Source: Lepidodermella squamata (lineage: Eukaryota > Gastrotricha). From it: 64,000 nt of DNA. A program made the position numbers and the translations under genes. Shown one piece after another: positions 45,534-58,100 of the stretch (its first letter is position 1; each line of letters starts with the position of its first letter). The notes beneath the pieces are model-generated. The model was not told the DNA's origin and did not search any database. It saw only the letters and a program-made list of their open reading frames with translations. The stretch is taken from assembly GCA_047495785.1 (NCBI GenBank), contig JBLDXI010000063.1, positions 248,001 to 312,000 of the forward strand, in the 5' to 3' direction.

Positions 45534-46118
45534 ATGTCAGCAGCTGACGTGTTACCACCAGCAGCGATTAGCAACGGCGAAGAAGCTGCTTCTAGCGATC
45601 ACGCTGACGAAGAAAGCGACGCGAGAGAGGCTGAGGCGGAACGCAGTGCCGAGGAAGCATCGCACCAGCCTCTCGCCGCTCGCCTCGAATGGGCGGAGAA
45701 AAACTACCGCAACCGACTAGACACTGACATAGACGCACTTCACAAAACAGCTTTCTTAGCTGCTCACGTCGGCCGCTACCCCCTCAATCGGCTGTTGTGT
45801 TTGGCAGCGTGCTACGCGAATAGCGTCGTTCTTGGATGCCGTTACCCGGCTGGCGTGATGGCGGAACTGCAACGCGTCGAGGAAGACACAATCAACGGTG
45901 GTTTTTTGGAGCCTGAAATGGGCCGTGTACTTACTTGATTGCTTTACGTACTACATTTAGCTGTCGAAGCGCTGTTGAACAACAAGGAGAAGCCGCAGCA
46001 GCATCTGCGCGGTCGGCGGCGAGCCCGACGGAGAAACAACGACGCGGACGAAGACGGCGACGAGGCAATGGCCGACGGCAATGACGACGAGGCAGCAGCT
46101 GCTTCTGAATCTACATAG
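45534..46118 (+). CDS. XTBD (XRN2-binding) domain protein, CDKN2AIP/CDKN2AIPNL/PAXT-1 type
   Basis: XTBD proteins bind and stabilise the nuclear 5'-3' exonuclease XRN2. The first exon starts at the ATG at 45534 and encodes an acidic N-terminus. It continues with LEWAEKNYRNRLD, the core LNRLLCLAACYAN and SVVLGCRYPAGVMAELQRVEE, matching the family pattern of Leu-rich helix, WAN/YAN, LGCRYP and VM. A second exon, 45961-46118, follows an AG and encodes an Arg-rich patch (HLRGRRRARRRNN) and an acidic, Ala-rich tail. Ending exon 1 at 45924 gives 182 residues and a 36-bp intron; a donor about 25 bases earlier is also possible, so the junction is uncertain. The Arg-rich tail suggests nucleic-acid or nuclear targeting. 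A poly(A) signal is at 46222. Confidence 0.75.
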
Positions 46119-47860
46119 CTGCCTGCTCCTCATCCTCCTGCGGCTTCTAGTCTGTGTTCTTCTTCTTTCTTTTGTGAGAAAACGACCAAACTGAAATACT
46201 TCTTGCATATTTTTGATTTGCAATAAAAACCAAATGATGAAAGTGTCATATCATTGTATCTTTATTTTGTATTTCTCTCTGCTTTTTTGCCCAGTTCTTG
46301 CAATCCGTTGCGGTGCAATTTTCATCATAGAACAAAGATGATCAACGTACAATTATCAATCGGCGTCATCCATCTGTCGACATAAAATAGTAATTTGTTT
46401 CACTAGTACGTAGTAGTAGTAGTAAAAGATGCTGCTGTAAATTGTGTATGCTCATCGACGATGAATATCAATGCGTAAATATAATGCGATGCGATATAAT
46501 CGAATACTTGCCATAGAGCGAGGCGATTTCTTATCAATCAAATCAGCCAAAATATAGAATTCCGTAAGTAAAACTTCCGTAAGTATTTGACGAGCTTGCA
46601 CGAAGCGACGAACACACGGCGACGTCGACTCGCGTACGTTGTATGCTGTAACAGTTGCGTTTTGCCGTAGTAGTAGTAGTAGTAGTAGTACAAGTACTAG
46701 AAGAAGAAGTAGTAAAATCACTCGCGTAAAGAAACAAACGATACAGAGAGCACAGCATTGAAAGCATCCAACTTCCCCCGTTCGTACATATGGTACATAT
46801 GGTTTGTTTATAGGTACTATAGGTCAACGTTTTGTTATAGGCTGTTGGTTCGCAATTTCACTCGAATCGCCAAGAATTGCCACATCGAGTGCTGCAATAT
46901 TCGTAGAAAATATAGATAATAGCAATTACCTTGTGATATTTCATAATCGTAAAAAATGCGCGGATAATCATCAAGTTATCATATACTCAGTTTCAATTTA
47001 AGTATCTCTGTTCATTGCAGAATCAAGAGAGAGAGAGAGAGAGAGAGCGAGAGATTGATTATAAATTATTAACGGCGCGATTGCTAATTGTTATTATCAT
47101 GAATATAATATAGGAACAATGATTTGATCTCGCTGAGAACATTTACGTAAAAATCATATAGCAATCAACACTTTCAGTTGTTTTAAGTAAAAGTTATAGG
47201 TACAGAAAGCAATCGGCGCCTTTCGAAGAAAAAATACTTACATACATGTACCTTCACACACGCACACACGCAGACACTCAGTCGTTGTAGGTCGGTTAGA
47301 TTAAAACCGATGACATATAAGTATAATAACTGTTGTTGCTGTAGTTGCTGGTTATCATATGCGTACAAAAATAGCGCTGCTATCAAAATAATTGATGACG
47401 GTAGACAGAGAAGAAGAAGAAGTATAGAAGAAAGCAGGCGGCGAGCGATCAAAGTTCGCCGTTCATTTTTTCATGTTCGCATGAATAGAATAATAATAAT
47501 AATAATATGTGTGAAGAAGAAGCAAAAATGTGGACGGTCGATCATCGATTTGAACATCGTCCTGGCCAGCAAAAATCGCAGCCATTAACAATTGCGATCA
47601 AGTTATCAAGTAGAGGCATCTCTCGAATATACCTACCCCGTATCCGTATCCGTACTTACTGCAAAGTAGCGTGCAAAAGCAGTAGTAGGTGCGGTAGGTA
47701 TAATTTTTTTAATTAATAGTATAACACGAGGCAGGCGCGGCAGTGGCGTTGCGTTGATGACACACGTGGCTGCTGATTGATGTACATAGAGTAGAAGAAG
47801 AGGAGGTTGGTTGTACACCCACACTGTTACACGTAGAAACACACACCGTTGTTGCTATTG
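46119..47860. repeat. Tail-to-tail spacer between XTBD and RGS genes, repeat-rich
   Basis: About 1.7 kb with the 3' UTRs of both genes and no supported coding sequence. It contains (GTA)n tracts near 46416 and 46668-46691, a (GA)n tract at 47025-47047 and (AAT)n near 47490-47505. Confidence 0.6.
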
Positions 47861-49420
47861 TCACCGTTGTTGTATTTGCTTGGCGTTGGCCTTGACGAAG
47901 TTCTGGAACACGGCGGATTGCAAGAAGCGCTGGTAGGAGTCCCGCTCCATGAGCGCGCGGATGCGGCGCTGCGCTTGCGCGAACGTGTCGCGGCCCGGCG
48001 CCGACATGAGCTGCGCGCACTGGATGCGCGTGCCCGCGTCCAAGTTGATCTCTTTCGGCGCCAGCTCGGTGACAAAGTTCTCGAAGATCTCGCGCGCCAT
48101 GTCCTCGACCTGCGAGTCGGGCAGCGCGCGATAATTCTCGCAGGCGATCCAAAATTCTATGTTCTCCTCACTGAACTCGGAGCGCAGAAACTGCCGGAAC
48201 AGGTCTAGACCCACTGTTCATTGTTGCACGAAAACAAACAGAAAAAACAAAACAAAGTTTAGAATATCGTATGAGCGTATTATCGCCGTGTAAAGTAGTA
48301 AGAGTTTTGTCTAGACATTAGTCAACCAATATAGGTCCTATCGAGCTGTCTCTATCAGAAAATCTAAATGCTCAAGACTTGATATTATGCAATGTTTGTT
48401 ATCCCTCATCAAGGCCGCTTTGGCAACAAATGAGCAATTGGGAATTGGACTGGATTCTATGCCACCGATATTTAGCGGACATTGCAGCCGCACTTGAAAT
48501 TTTCACACAATTTTGTTTTCTAAAATTCGACGTTGGAACATGTGAAAACGCAAGCGAGCGAGCTGCTGAAAGTGAGCCGATGAGCGTCATCGAGTGCAAT
48601 GCATCGCTATAAATTAAGCAGCCATAAATTGCGATATCGGATTCAAATAGAGTGATGCGGCTTTTTACATCGCCATCACCGCCATCACCGCCACACAGGG
48701 TCACATTTCACGCTCATCGCAACGCGAAATGCGTCCGGGACTAAAAGCCACCACGGAGAACAATAATTCTGTTGCTGTGGTCTTTCAGATGATACTATAT
48801 GCTTCGGGGACTGATGGCAGCTGATGAACGCAATCTGCTTGGAATAACTGTCGTCGCTTTGGATCCCCTATACCCCTTAATCCGAGCTAATAATATTCCT
48901 AAGAAGATTTGCGAGGTCTAAGGCCAGCACATGGCTGCTGTCCGCGATGTCCAATGTTTTGGATAAAGAAACTTGACGAGTATTAATAGATGATGATAAC
49001 TTGCCTTTGTGCGAAAGAACGGCGTCGAAGGTTTGCATCCACGAGTCGACAGTCGCTTGCGTGACGGCGGCGATGTCGGCCGGCGTGACCGGGGCGCCGA
49101 CGAGCCGCGACTGCGCCTGCGCCGCCGACGCATCGCCGCCAGCAGCGCCGGCCGCTCCGGAGGCGCCGAGTGACGCGGCGGACGGGTGTGCGGAACCGAG
49201 CGCGGCCTGGCCGCCAGGCGCCGCCGCTGGTTTCTTGGTGAAGATGCCCTTCAAATCCTGTCCGCTGTTTGTACGTATACAATGGTTAACTTGAGATGAC
49301 AAATGATAATGATGATGACTTACATGGACTTTATTTTGTTGGACGAGGACATTTGTCGGCTGGCAGCGGCTTCATTGAACTGCGCCTGAACGGGCGGCAA
49401 AGTAAGACATCGTAGTATTG

Positions 49421-49456
<36 letters not shown>

Positions 49457-52400
49457 AGAGACGGCGCCATGTCGCAGCAGCTACTATGTGTGTGGTTTTT
49501 ATGTGTCTAGTATTTTATGTAGTAGTAGTAGTTGGTTCTAATATATTAGGATCAAGTCTTAGAAAAGAGGAGAAGAAGAAGAAGTCTAGACTCTAGATTA
49601 TTGGAATATTAGTCTCGCGCTGTAAAATACAGCAACAGCAGCAGCAGCAATAGCAGGAGGAGAAGAAGAAGATTGCAGTTGGTAGGCGACTACTCAGACT
49701 ACTCAGGTCGTTGAGATATCAAGAACGATGAGGCGCCACGAACAAGAAGAAGAAGACGATTGTAATGGTGTTGGTGATGATGATGATGATGAGCCGCGGC
49801 TACGGCAGGCGATGATGATGATGATGATGACGACGACAACAGCAGCAGCAGCAGCTCGCCGTATCGACGCGTCATGCGCTCATATCATCGACGGCGACAG
49901 TCGCAAGCAGCAGCGGCGGCGGCGTCGTCGGCGTCGGTAACCAGCGAAAGCAGCAGCAGCAGCAGCACACGTAACGTAATTCGCTATCTATCTCGTGTAA
50001 TCGTGTTTCTATACACTAACAATAGCTATTTAAATGACACATAGATAGATAGATGCATGGATGCATGGATAGCTCATGCATATCGCACGACACCAAGACG
50101 AATCAATCGCGCATTCTTCGCCGCCGTTCATACAAAGCGATAATAATGATAATGATGATGATGGCTATAAAAAGTTTTGGGGGTTCTGCTCTAATAGTCA
50201 GCAGAAAAATGAATAATAATATGCTAATGGGCAGGTAGTATCTATCGTTCATCGTCGTCGTCGCCGCCGCGCAGCCCAAATGACGCCGAAATGACAACGG
50301 CATTTGCGCTTAAAGATGAGCAATTCGAATTTTATTTATTGCGCGACTCGATTTGGGAGGCTGCGGCGGCGGCGGCGGCTGCGGCGAAGAAAGCCAGCGA
50401 TCGACCGACCGACCGACCGACCGACCAACTGAGTGAGTGACTGACTGAGCAAGCGAACGAACTAACGAACGAGTGAGTGAGTGACTGCACAGCGCATCGC
50501 ATCGCCGCGGCTTATTGCATTACGGCGCCGCGCTGCGCTGCGACGACGACGACGGCAAAGTCGGCGCCGGCGAGTTCGGGCGAGCGAGCGACGCATGGCT
50601 GGCGATCGCGTGTGTTCGCTCAACTGGCACGACTCACTGACTGACTCGATAGTACGACAACGGCAACGACGACGACGACGACGACGCAGAGCGATGAGCC
50701 GGCGCTAATACAGCAGCAGCAGCAGCAGCAGTACCTAGTGTAGTCGTAGCAATCGTCGTCGTCGTAGTCGTAATAGTAGTAGTCGTAGTAGTAGTATTCG
50801 CCGCCGTCGTAAGTGCAATGAATGGCAGCAGCAGCAGCAACAGGCGCATCGCAGCGCACTCGTCGTCGTCGCCGATGCGCGCGCGCGCGATCGATCGATC
50901 GATCTCAGCAGCCCTGCGCACTGTCTACGAACTGTAAAGCGGACGGCGCATCGATATATCGATCGCCATCAGCACTGCAATCGTAGCAGCAGCAGCAGTA
51001 GTAGTAGTAGTAGTGGTTTTACTCTACTACATCCAGGCTGTGTGTGTGTGATAGAAATAGCAGAGCACTTGCGCATATCAGCCAGGCAGGCAGCAGCCAG
51101 CGGAGCAGAATCGGAGCACGACAAGAACGACGACGACGACGACGACAGCGGCGGCGGCATCACAGGCGCAGGCAGAGAAAGACGCGGCTGCGGCGGCGGC
51201 GGCGGCGGCTGTTTGTGGTGAATACTCGAGCACTCTGAATGACGGCGATGAAAGCATCCGCGACGGCGGCTCTACTGCGATTCGCCGCCGATGACCAAGG
51301 TGCGTGCGGCAATTTGTCGCTGAATACTGCTTCTGCTGCTGCGCCATTTTCGTCGTCGTCGTAGTCGTCGGCGGCGCAGTCAATGCCGAGCTGCTGCTGC
51401 TGATCAATATTATTATACACGTTTCGCACATCGCAGCAGTATTAGCGCATCTATTCGCTTAACATAAATAGGCGACAGAGCGCGTCTAATTACACATAGC
51501 CAATCAATCAATCAATCAATCAATCGATCGATAACAATCGATAACAGTAATAACGCCGCCGCCTAGTGTTACACTGAAAAAAACCCTGGCCGAGTGGAGG
51601 CGGCAGCAGCAGCAGCAGCAGCAGGCTACCGAGGGCCTACGCGCGCTATTGCGAATAAGGAAGAGCAAGAATGAACAACCTGCTCTCGCCATTATACAAC
51701 ACAGCAGCAGTCGTTATAGAGAAGCTGCATCATCGCGTTGGCATCGCGGACCAAAAAATACGCAAACGCGTATAGAGCGAGCGATGGGCGTGATTGCGCG
51801 CAGAATACTTGTAATATACGCACACACGTGCGGCGGCGGCCTATAATCGGCGCAGCGGCGCAGTGGAATTGCGCATTGCGCCAGCCAGCGCCAGTCTCAC
51901 CGTCGAATGTCGAAGCAGGCTGGAATGCTTTGCAATGCCCGATATAGTAAGATGCTTTCGTATCGGTGGTGCTCTGAACACTCATCGCCGTTGATTATCT
52001 ATCTTTATTCTTGGACGATCAACAAGAAAAAGCAGAAGAAGAAGAAGAAGAAGAAGAAGAGAAAGAAGACGAAAAAAGAAAACGAGAGCGCGCGCGCGCA
52101 ATGATTATTGTAAGCAAATCGAACAAAGAACATGCAACGATCGCTGTGTGATGCGAACGAACGCCCAGCGGCGGCGGCTGCGGCGGCGGCGGCGCCAACG
52201 ATAAGCCGCCGCTGCCGCGCCGCCGAAGCCGCAACACGAAGCCGCAAGTGATAAGCGCATAAATAACACACAAATACCTCTATCGCATTACTACTACTAC
52301 TACTACTACTTCTACTAGGTAGATTCCAATCGCGTTACAGTACGAATATAGTATAGTACTTTAGTTGTAGCTTAAACATCAGCATCAGCAGCGCGTTTAT

Positions 52401-55180
52401 CAATAGGTAAATAGTAGTAATGAACTTACGGCGAGATCATTGAGTTCGTGCGCGCCCAACACGGCACCTGTTCGAACGAAACACAAAAAAAGCAACAACA
52501 ATAATAATTAGCATCAACATTGTATGTTGTATACATAGATCGCGATAGATAGATAGATAGATAGTTAGATAGTTAGATAGTCGAGGCACTTATCAAGCCG
52601 ATTATTGAACACGCAGATGGCGGCTGTAATACACGTGCACACGTGCTGCCACTGCTGGCTACTAGCTACTAGCTATACCTACTAACACTGCTCGCCTGAT
52701 TGTAGTTGGTCATTCGAATGCCCACGAATATAGCACTTGGAGGATTGAAGCCATACGAATAAGAGCTCAATTGCGACTTCAATCGCCAAGTGACCGCATT
52801 AGGACGAGCAATAAATACTTACATCGCAGCAGAAGTAATGCAACCAAACATGGGAAAGCTAAAATACTAACTGAACCTTTTGTGAGGAGAACCGAAGGTC
52901 ATTTTATGCATTGGAGAAGTAGCAGAGGCTCCGCAACGAACTTTGTATTTTCGATTATCTTGATTTCAAGACGGATGTGCTTCTTTCAATTTTAAATAAT
53001 GGTAACTAAAAACGGCACATTCCCTGAATATGATTTCCAAGTGCCAAGTTCGAACATTCGTGTCGAAACGTAATGTCAGAAAGCGTGAAATCGAAAGAGT
53101 ATCTCAAACATTTCGCCATTTTTCTGACAAAGGGTGCTCATAGTGCCACACTGACTGCATGGTCTACTGAGCTATATATACCTACACATGAATGTGCCAA
53201 CAAGCTCGTCATTTCATTATTCCAGTAAGTTAAGGGAAATGAACAAATAAAGATTATGCATAGCCCAATCTAAAAAGGTTCTACATAGTAAACTCGTTCG
53301 AAACGCACAGAGTTTAGCTGTTATTTATCGTGAGATTTTATTTCAACTCAGATGAACTCGCAGAAAGAAGCTACGAAAATTCTTCGCGTTATTGTTCTTA
53401 CTGAAATCAACTCAGATGAACCAGGATAAAGCTGTCAAAATGCTAGGTGATGGGTCTTGCGATTGGTCAAAACAAAGATTGCTCGATTTCCTGCAGCTGC
53501 TTCCTCTTCCTTCTCATTCTTCCTACTCTTCCTATCTCTCTTCCTTCTGTCTTCCTTTCATAGACAAATTCTGGCGTTTTGAGTCGCTGACCGCTGACCA
53601 ATCAGCTTTCGACAAATTTCATTTAAAAAATCATTAAGGCGCATTTACCACTATTTTGGTTGCTGTTTTGCCCATGCGGCAATTTTATTGTCGCGCACGC
53701 AAATAAAGTGTTTGTGTTTGTGTTTGCAAAACGCATAACAGAAATAAATGGCTAAAAAAGCGTAAAACAATAAGAACCCTTAACCCCGCATCTTACTCAG
53801 ATAAAACTGTCGACAAGCTTCGTGGCAAGGCGCGGGCACAGACTACCGAATGACAAATACTGATTAAAAAAAATTGTTACATGGACGCCGCAGCAACAAC
53901 AAAACAGGATGCGGTGACATATTATGCTGACGGGAAATCGTCGTCGGTGCGGCCAAAATTATTATGTCCATACAAAATCGAAAATCGTAAGATTTTTACA
54001 GTTTCGGGCTCAGAGGAATTCAACGCCGGTCATTATTCTGAAACCCGCATCTCAAAATTCGCCAGGGTTCAAAAGTATCATGTCTACTTTCGTGCCTTTT
54101 TTGCTAGGTCACTTTGTAGGCTGAATCAACAGTAATATGTTCGAAAAGGACACCAAAAGTTCAGCAAAAAATCACTCAATCGCGAGCAAAATGGTGATGT
54201 AAAAATCGCCGAAAAGTAGACGCATGCATGAGGAATCGAACCACAGCAGTGCGATATATCGATGCCAAGTGGAACAAATAATCGTCTTCGTCCATTTAAA
54301 AAAATAGAATAGCTGAAAAAATGTATGTGGGCATGAGGAATCGAACCGCGACCTAACAAAACCTATCAACCATAATGCAAATAAGTACAAAACATTAATA
54401 TGTCGAACGCATGTCTCGATGGCGCGGAAACGGTGCATCACCGGCAAAAATGGTCGGCGCCATTCGATCCGCCGTGATCAACTACCCGGCCATGCTACCC
54501 GGCTCAGTGACATATTTCATTACTGAAAATTGTTATATTATTAGGTTTTATGATTTCTGCCGCTATCTTCTGATACAGGTGCCTCGCTCAATTAATAAAA
54601 GGCTACGAACTAAGTAAATGGCTATAAGTAAAATGACAGATAACTTACTTGACGGGCTGTGTTCGAACTCGCCGCCGAAATCGAGCACCGGAATGAGGGC
54701 GAGGCGGCGCGACGGGCCCTGCGACGCCGAGTTGCGCCTCGCCGCGTCCGCCGCCGCCGATCCACCAGACGCGGCGTGGTCGGCGGCCGAGTGGCGGCTG
54801 CCGCGGGCCGACGACGCGTTGCGCATCGACCCGCCCCCGCCTCCGCCAGCAGCAGATGACGATGAGTTGGAAGACGAGCCGCCGCCGCCGCCGCCGAACA
54901 GCTTCTTGAGCGACGACCCAGGCCCACCTGAACTCGAGCTCATGAGCGGCGGTTTCGACACTACAGCAGTGGAAGCAGTAGCAGTACTGGTGCTGGTCGC
55001 TTGCGGTGGGTTCGACGCGGTTTTGCTCAGCGCCGCCAGCAATCCGATGCTGCTGCTGCTGCCGCCGCGATGACTAGCGCTCGGCGGTGTTGACGCGCCA
55101 GTTTTGCTTCCTGCACTGCTGCTGTTGTTACTATTGTTAGCTGCACTGACGGACGATGATGGTGACGGTTTCGACGCCAT
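47861..55180 (-). CDS. RGS-domain protein with low-complexity N-terminus
   Basis: A regulator of G-protein signalling, speeding GTP hydrolysis by G-alpha subunits at the membrane. Five exons (54649-55180, 52430-52467, 49324-49385, 49005-49264, 47861-48213) give 414 residues, all phases agreeing. The ATG at 55180 is preceded two codons earlier by an in-frame stop. Residues 1-178 are Ser/Gly/Ala-rich. A conserved-looking segment (GAHELNDLAAQF, IKSIGQDLKGIFTKK) is spread over two small exons and the next one. The RGS domain (286-408) starts WMQTFDAVLSHK and continues GLDLFRQFLRSEFSEENI, EFWIACENYR, LDAGTRIQCAQ and DSYQRFLQSAVFQNF, all helices present. The last intron has a GC donor. The first two introns (52468-54648 and 49386-52429) are long and full of triplet repeats. 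No DEP, GGL, PDZ or GoLoco domain is seen, so the subfamily is open. Confidence 0.9.
49421..49456. repeat. (GTA)12 tract in an RGS intron
   Basis: Twelve perfect GTA units, the longest GTA run noted in the window, about 35 bp upstream (in transcript sense) of the third RGS exon. Similar shorter tracts recur at 4321, 46668, 51000 and 62055. Confidence 0.85.
52034..52060. repeat. (GAA)n tract in an RGS intron
   Basis: About nine GAA units on the plus strand. On the transcribed strand this is a long TTC polypyrimidine tract, but no exon follows it closely. Confidence 0.8.
54226..54347. repeat. Pair of 17-bp direct repeats containing a tRNA B-box-like sequence
   Basis: GCATGAGGAATCGAACC occurs at 54226-54242 and 54331-54347. 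On the minus strand it reads GGTTCGATTCC, the core of a tRNA T-arm or pol III B box. Neither copy folds into a tRNA: the T-stem does not pair and no A box stands at the right distance. A tRNA-derived SINE remnant in the first RGS intron is the likeliest explanation. Confidence 0.35.
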
Positions 55181-58100
55181 CCGTCAAGATGCGAATGGAT
55201 GAGAAAAAAAGAGAAGGAAATCAATGAGAATACAGCCAGCAATGGCAGTTAAAATCGCAGCCGAGCGGCTGATTCGCCGCGCTGCTGCACCTCAACGATG
55301 CCCTGATGATGATCATTATTAAGAAGATAGTTGTAGTAGAAGTGCTTGTCGCCGCCAGCCTCACCGCCTGCCGCCGTACACCTGCTCACCATCGTCGTCA
55401 TCATCGTCATCATTATCTTCAACTTGGCCATGTTGCGCGCTCAGCAAGGTAAAATAATGACGGCCATGTAAAACGTGGGGGGGGGGGGGGCAATACTTGT
55501 TGTATCACTTCGCAAACGGAAAATACGCCTCGATATAGGAAAAATAAAATAAAACACAGAACACCTATACGTTTAAACGAATCAAATAAAAAAACACAAT
55601 TATGTAATGAATAACAACGGGCAAGATGCGATTTACAATATATACAGCGTGTCCATCTAGTAAACGCGAACAAAGAAAATGCAGAAGCAAAAAGCAGAAA
55701 ATTCCAATTGCCCTATGCGATGAATGGTAATCAAGTATGAAACTCTTCAGTTGACAAAAATCCAGAAAAGGTTAAACCGGGTAAAATACCGATAAAAAAT
55801 ATCGAACCCAGTCGCTAATAGGCTTTACTGATGCATTTTCTGTGAACAATAAATTCAAATTTTCCTCTGTGAAATGACGGCTAAAGGATGGGAGATGCTC
55901 TACGTAGGTTTAATTTCAAGAAAATGAAATATCAGTTGCTTAATGAGAGAGCTCATTACCTATAGGTACGTATTGGACACGAACGGTATAGCGGAACGAA
56001 ATTTCCAAAACTTGTAGCCTTTGTAATAATTCTAAGAATAGTAATAAAAATTGCAGACAGCCCGCAGCTGAATAGGAATTATGACAAATAATTTATCCTG
56101 AAATTGCTATAGGATTTAAACTCTTTCGCTCTTTCTAGTTAGGTTAAGGACCAGAGCAGAACAGGCTTGATTAGCCTGCCGATATCGGTCCAGATATGGT
56201 TCAAGTTCAGGCTATGTATACAAGCATTCATCGCGAGCATAATAAAAATAAAAATATTTTGATACTCGCCAAAGGCAGCTTCACGTGAGCTTCTTCAGAT
56301 ACTTAATCCTGCAATAATGTAGCAGACAACCATCCACTTGGTCAGTAGGTTGAAAAAAGCTATATACGTACGCTTCCATTTCAGAAGCAATACTTATTAG
56401 AAACTGATGATGATGACAATTTTTATAAAAGCCAAATAATTCGGCGTGATAAACATTGCGGCCGATTGATCAGCGATTGAGGTATACAGCCTAAGCGTGA
56501 AAGTAGGCGAATTGTACGACAGCTATGACTTAATGCTCCCTCGAAAAGATGAAATTCGTAATAATAATAATAATATTATTATCCTGGGCTTTAATATACT
56601 ACGGTTCTCCTAAAAAGATTCCAATTGTCTTCCATGGAAACTGCGACGCGTGGGGTTCCTAATAAGCCGAAGTTAGACGCATGCTTAATTTTATAAGAAT
56701 CCTGCTGGTAATAATCATTAAAGTGCTAATGTTATGGATCATTGAAGCATCAGTGCGGTTGACGAAAGGTGAAAAATCGGAGATCAAAGAGGTTCGAAAC
56801 TTGAAATAATCAAGTCTTGATGGCTTTTCAGCTTTCTGACTGACTGGTCGAACAGTGTATAGCTTTGATGGATGCGAAAATTAGGCTACCTATATACCTA
56901 GGGCCTAGGGTAGCAGGAAAGCCAGTGTTTGGGAACGAGCCAGCTCAGATTGATTGCTCAACTAAAAGCCTATACTGCTGCTGCTGCTGCTCAGATACCT
57001 AATATGAAATCTGAGGATAGGTACCTAGGTAGCTGAAAGCGCATTACGATGACTGTTTATTAGGTGTGCATTCACGAATTATATAATAGAGTGTTGCGCG
57101 AAAGCTTGAAACACTTTACAAAGCCACATCCTGATTTCTGAGCACTCATCAAACGAACGAACGAACGAACGAACGAACGACAAAACGGCATCGATTTGTC
57201 ATCATATACAGATCATGCTGCACAACAATTTGACTGCTGTTATGAGCAGGTATGCGAACGGCTGGCTGCTATTCATGGGCGCTGGGATATTACCTATACA
57301 AAATATTTTTATTTGCAATCACTCTGCGCCACCCGAGACTACTCTGCTCGATATGATTGCTGTTCGTGCGTCTCGTGCGTGGCACAGATCGGCGGCAATC
57401 AAGCCGAAAAATCGCTCCTCGAATGAATGCGACTACTCGCGCACTAGGTTTTAAACCCCATAGGTATAAATAATAATGCTGCCTGTATGCTAATACCTAA
57501 CACGCTAGCTAGTTAGTTCGATAGCGCAGAAATGAGACACACCCGCTTACAAGAACGATGGAATTCAATAATGGGGTCATCTCATTGCCACTCATCGTCA
57601 TAAATAATAATAACGACATGATCGTAAAACATAATAATTGGTATTGCGCTAATTAGCGCACTTTTTTCACGAACTTGCTGAACGAAGTTGTCGCTGCTGC
57701 TTCGGCGCCGATTTGCTCAGCGACACGCGGCCGCCCGCAACCATGAATGAATTAGCAAGCGTAAAATACTTGAATATGTCGTAGTACTTATGCGTATGTA
57801 TAGTTAGTGACACGCCAAGTGCCACGGCTCGCAGCAACTATAGCAGTCGATGATGGTGAAGATGACGGACGGATGGATGGCAAAGTCATCATCGCATCGC
57901 TTTTGCGTGCCGCCGCTGCTGCCGTGATTGCAGCCGCCGAACCAGCCAGCCAGCCAGCCAGCAAGCCGGCAAACCAGCGAACGAGCTAGCTAGCGAAGCA
58001 GCCACTCGACAGCGGCGGCGGCGACGGCTGCGACGACGGCAACTGAGCGTGTGCGCGCGTGCGCCCGCATGCAAAATCGAAAAAGAAAACTGAAAAAAAT

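Noticed and set aside
54226-54347. tRNA genes on the minus strand
   Set aside because: The T-stem does not pair, there is no A box at a suitable distance and no cloverleaf can be formed.
55630-55680. A second transposon end resembling the mariner terminal repeat
   Set aside because: Only a short GTGTCC match is shared with the 31.4-kb element, and no inverted partner was found nearby.
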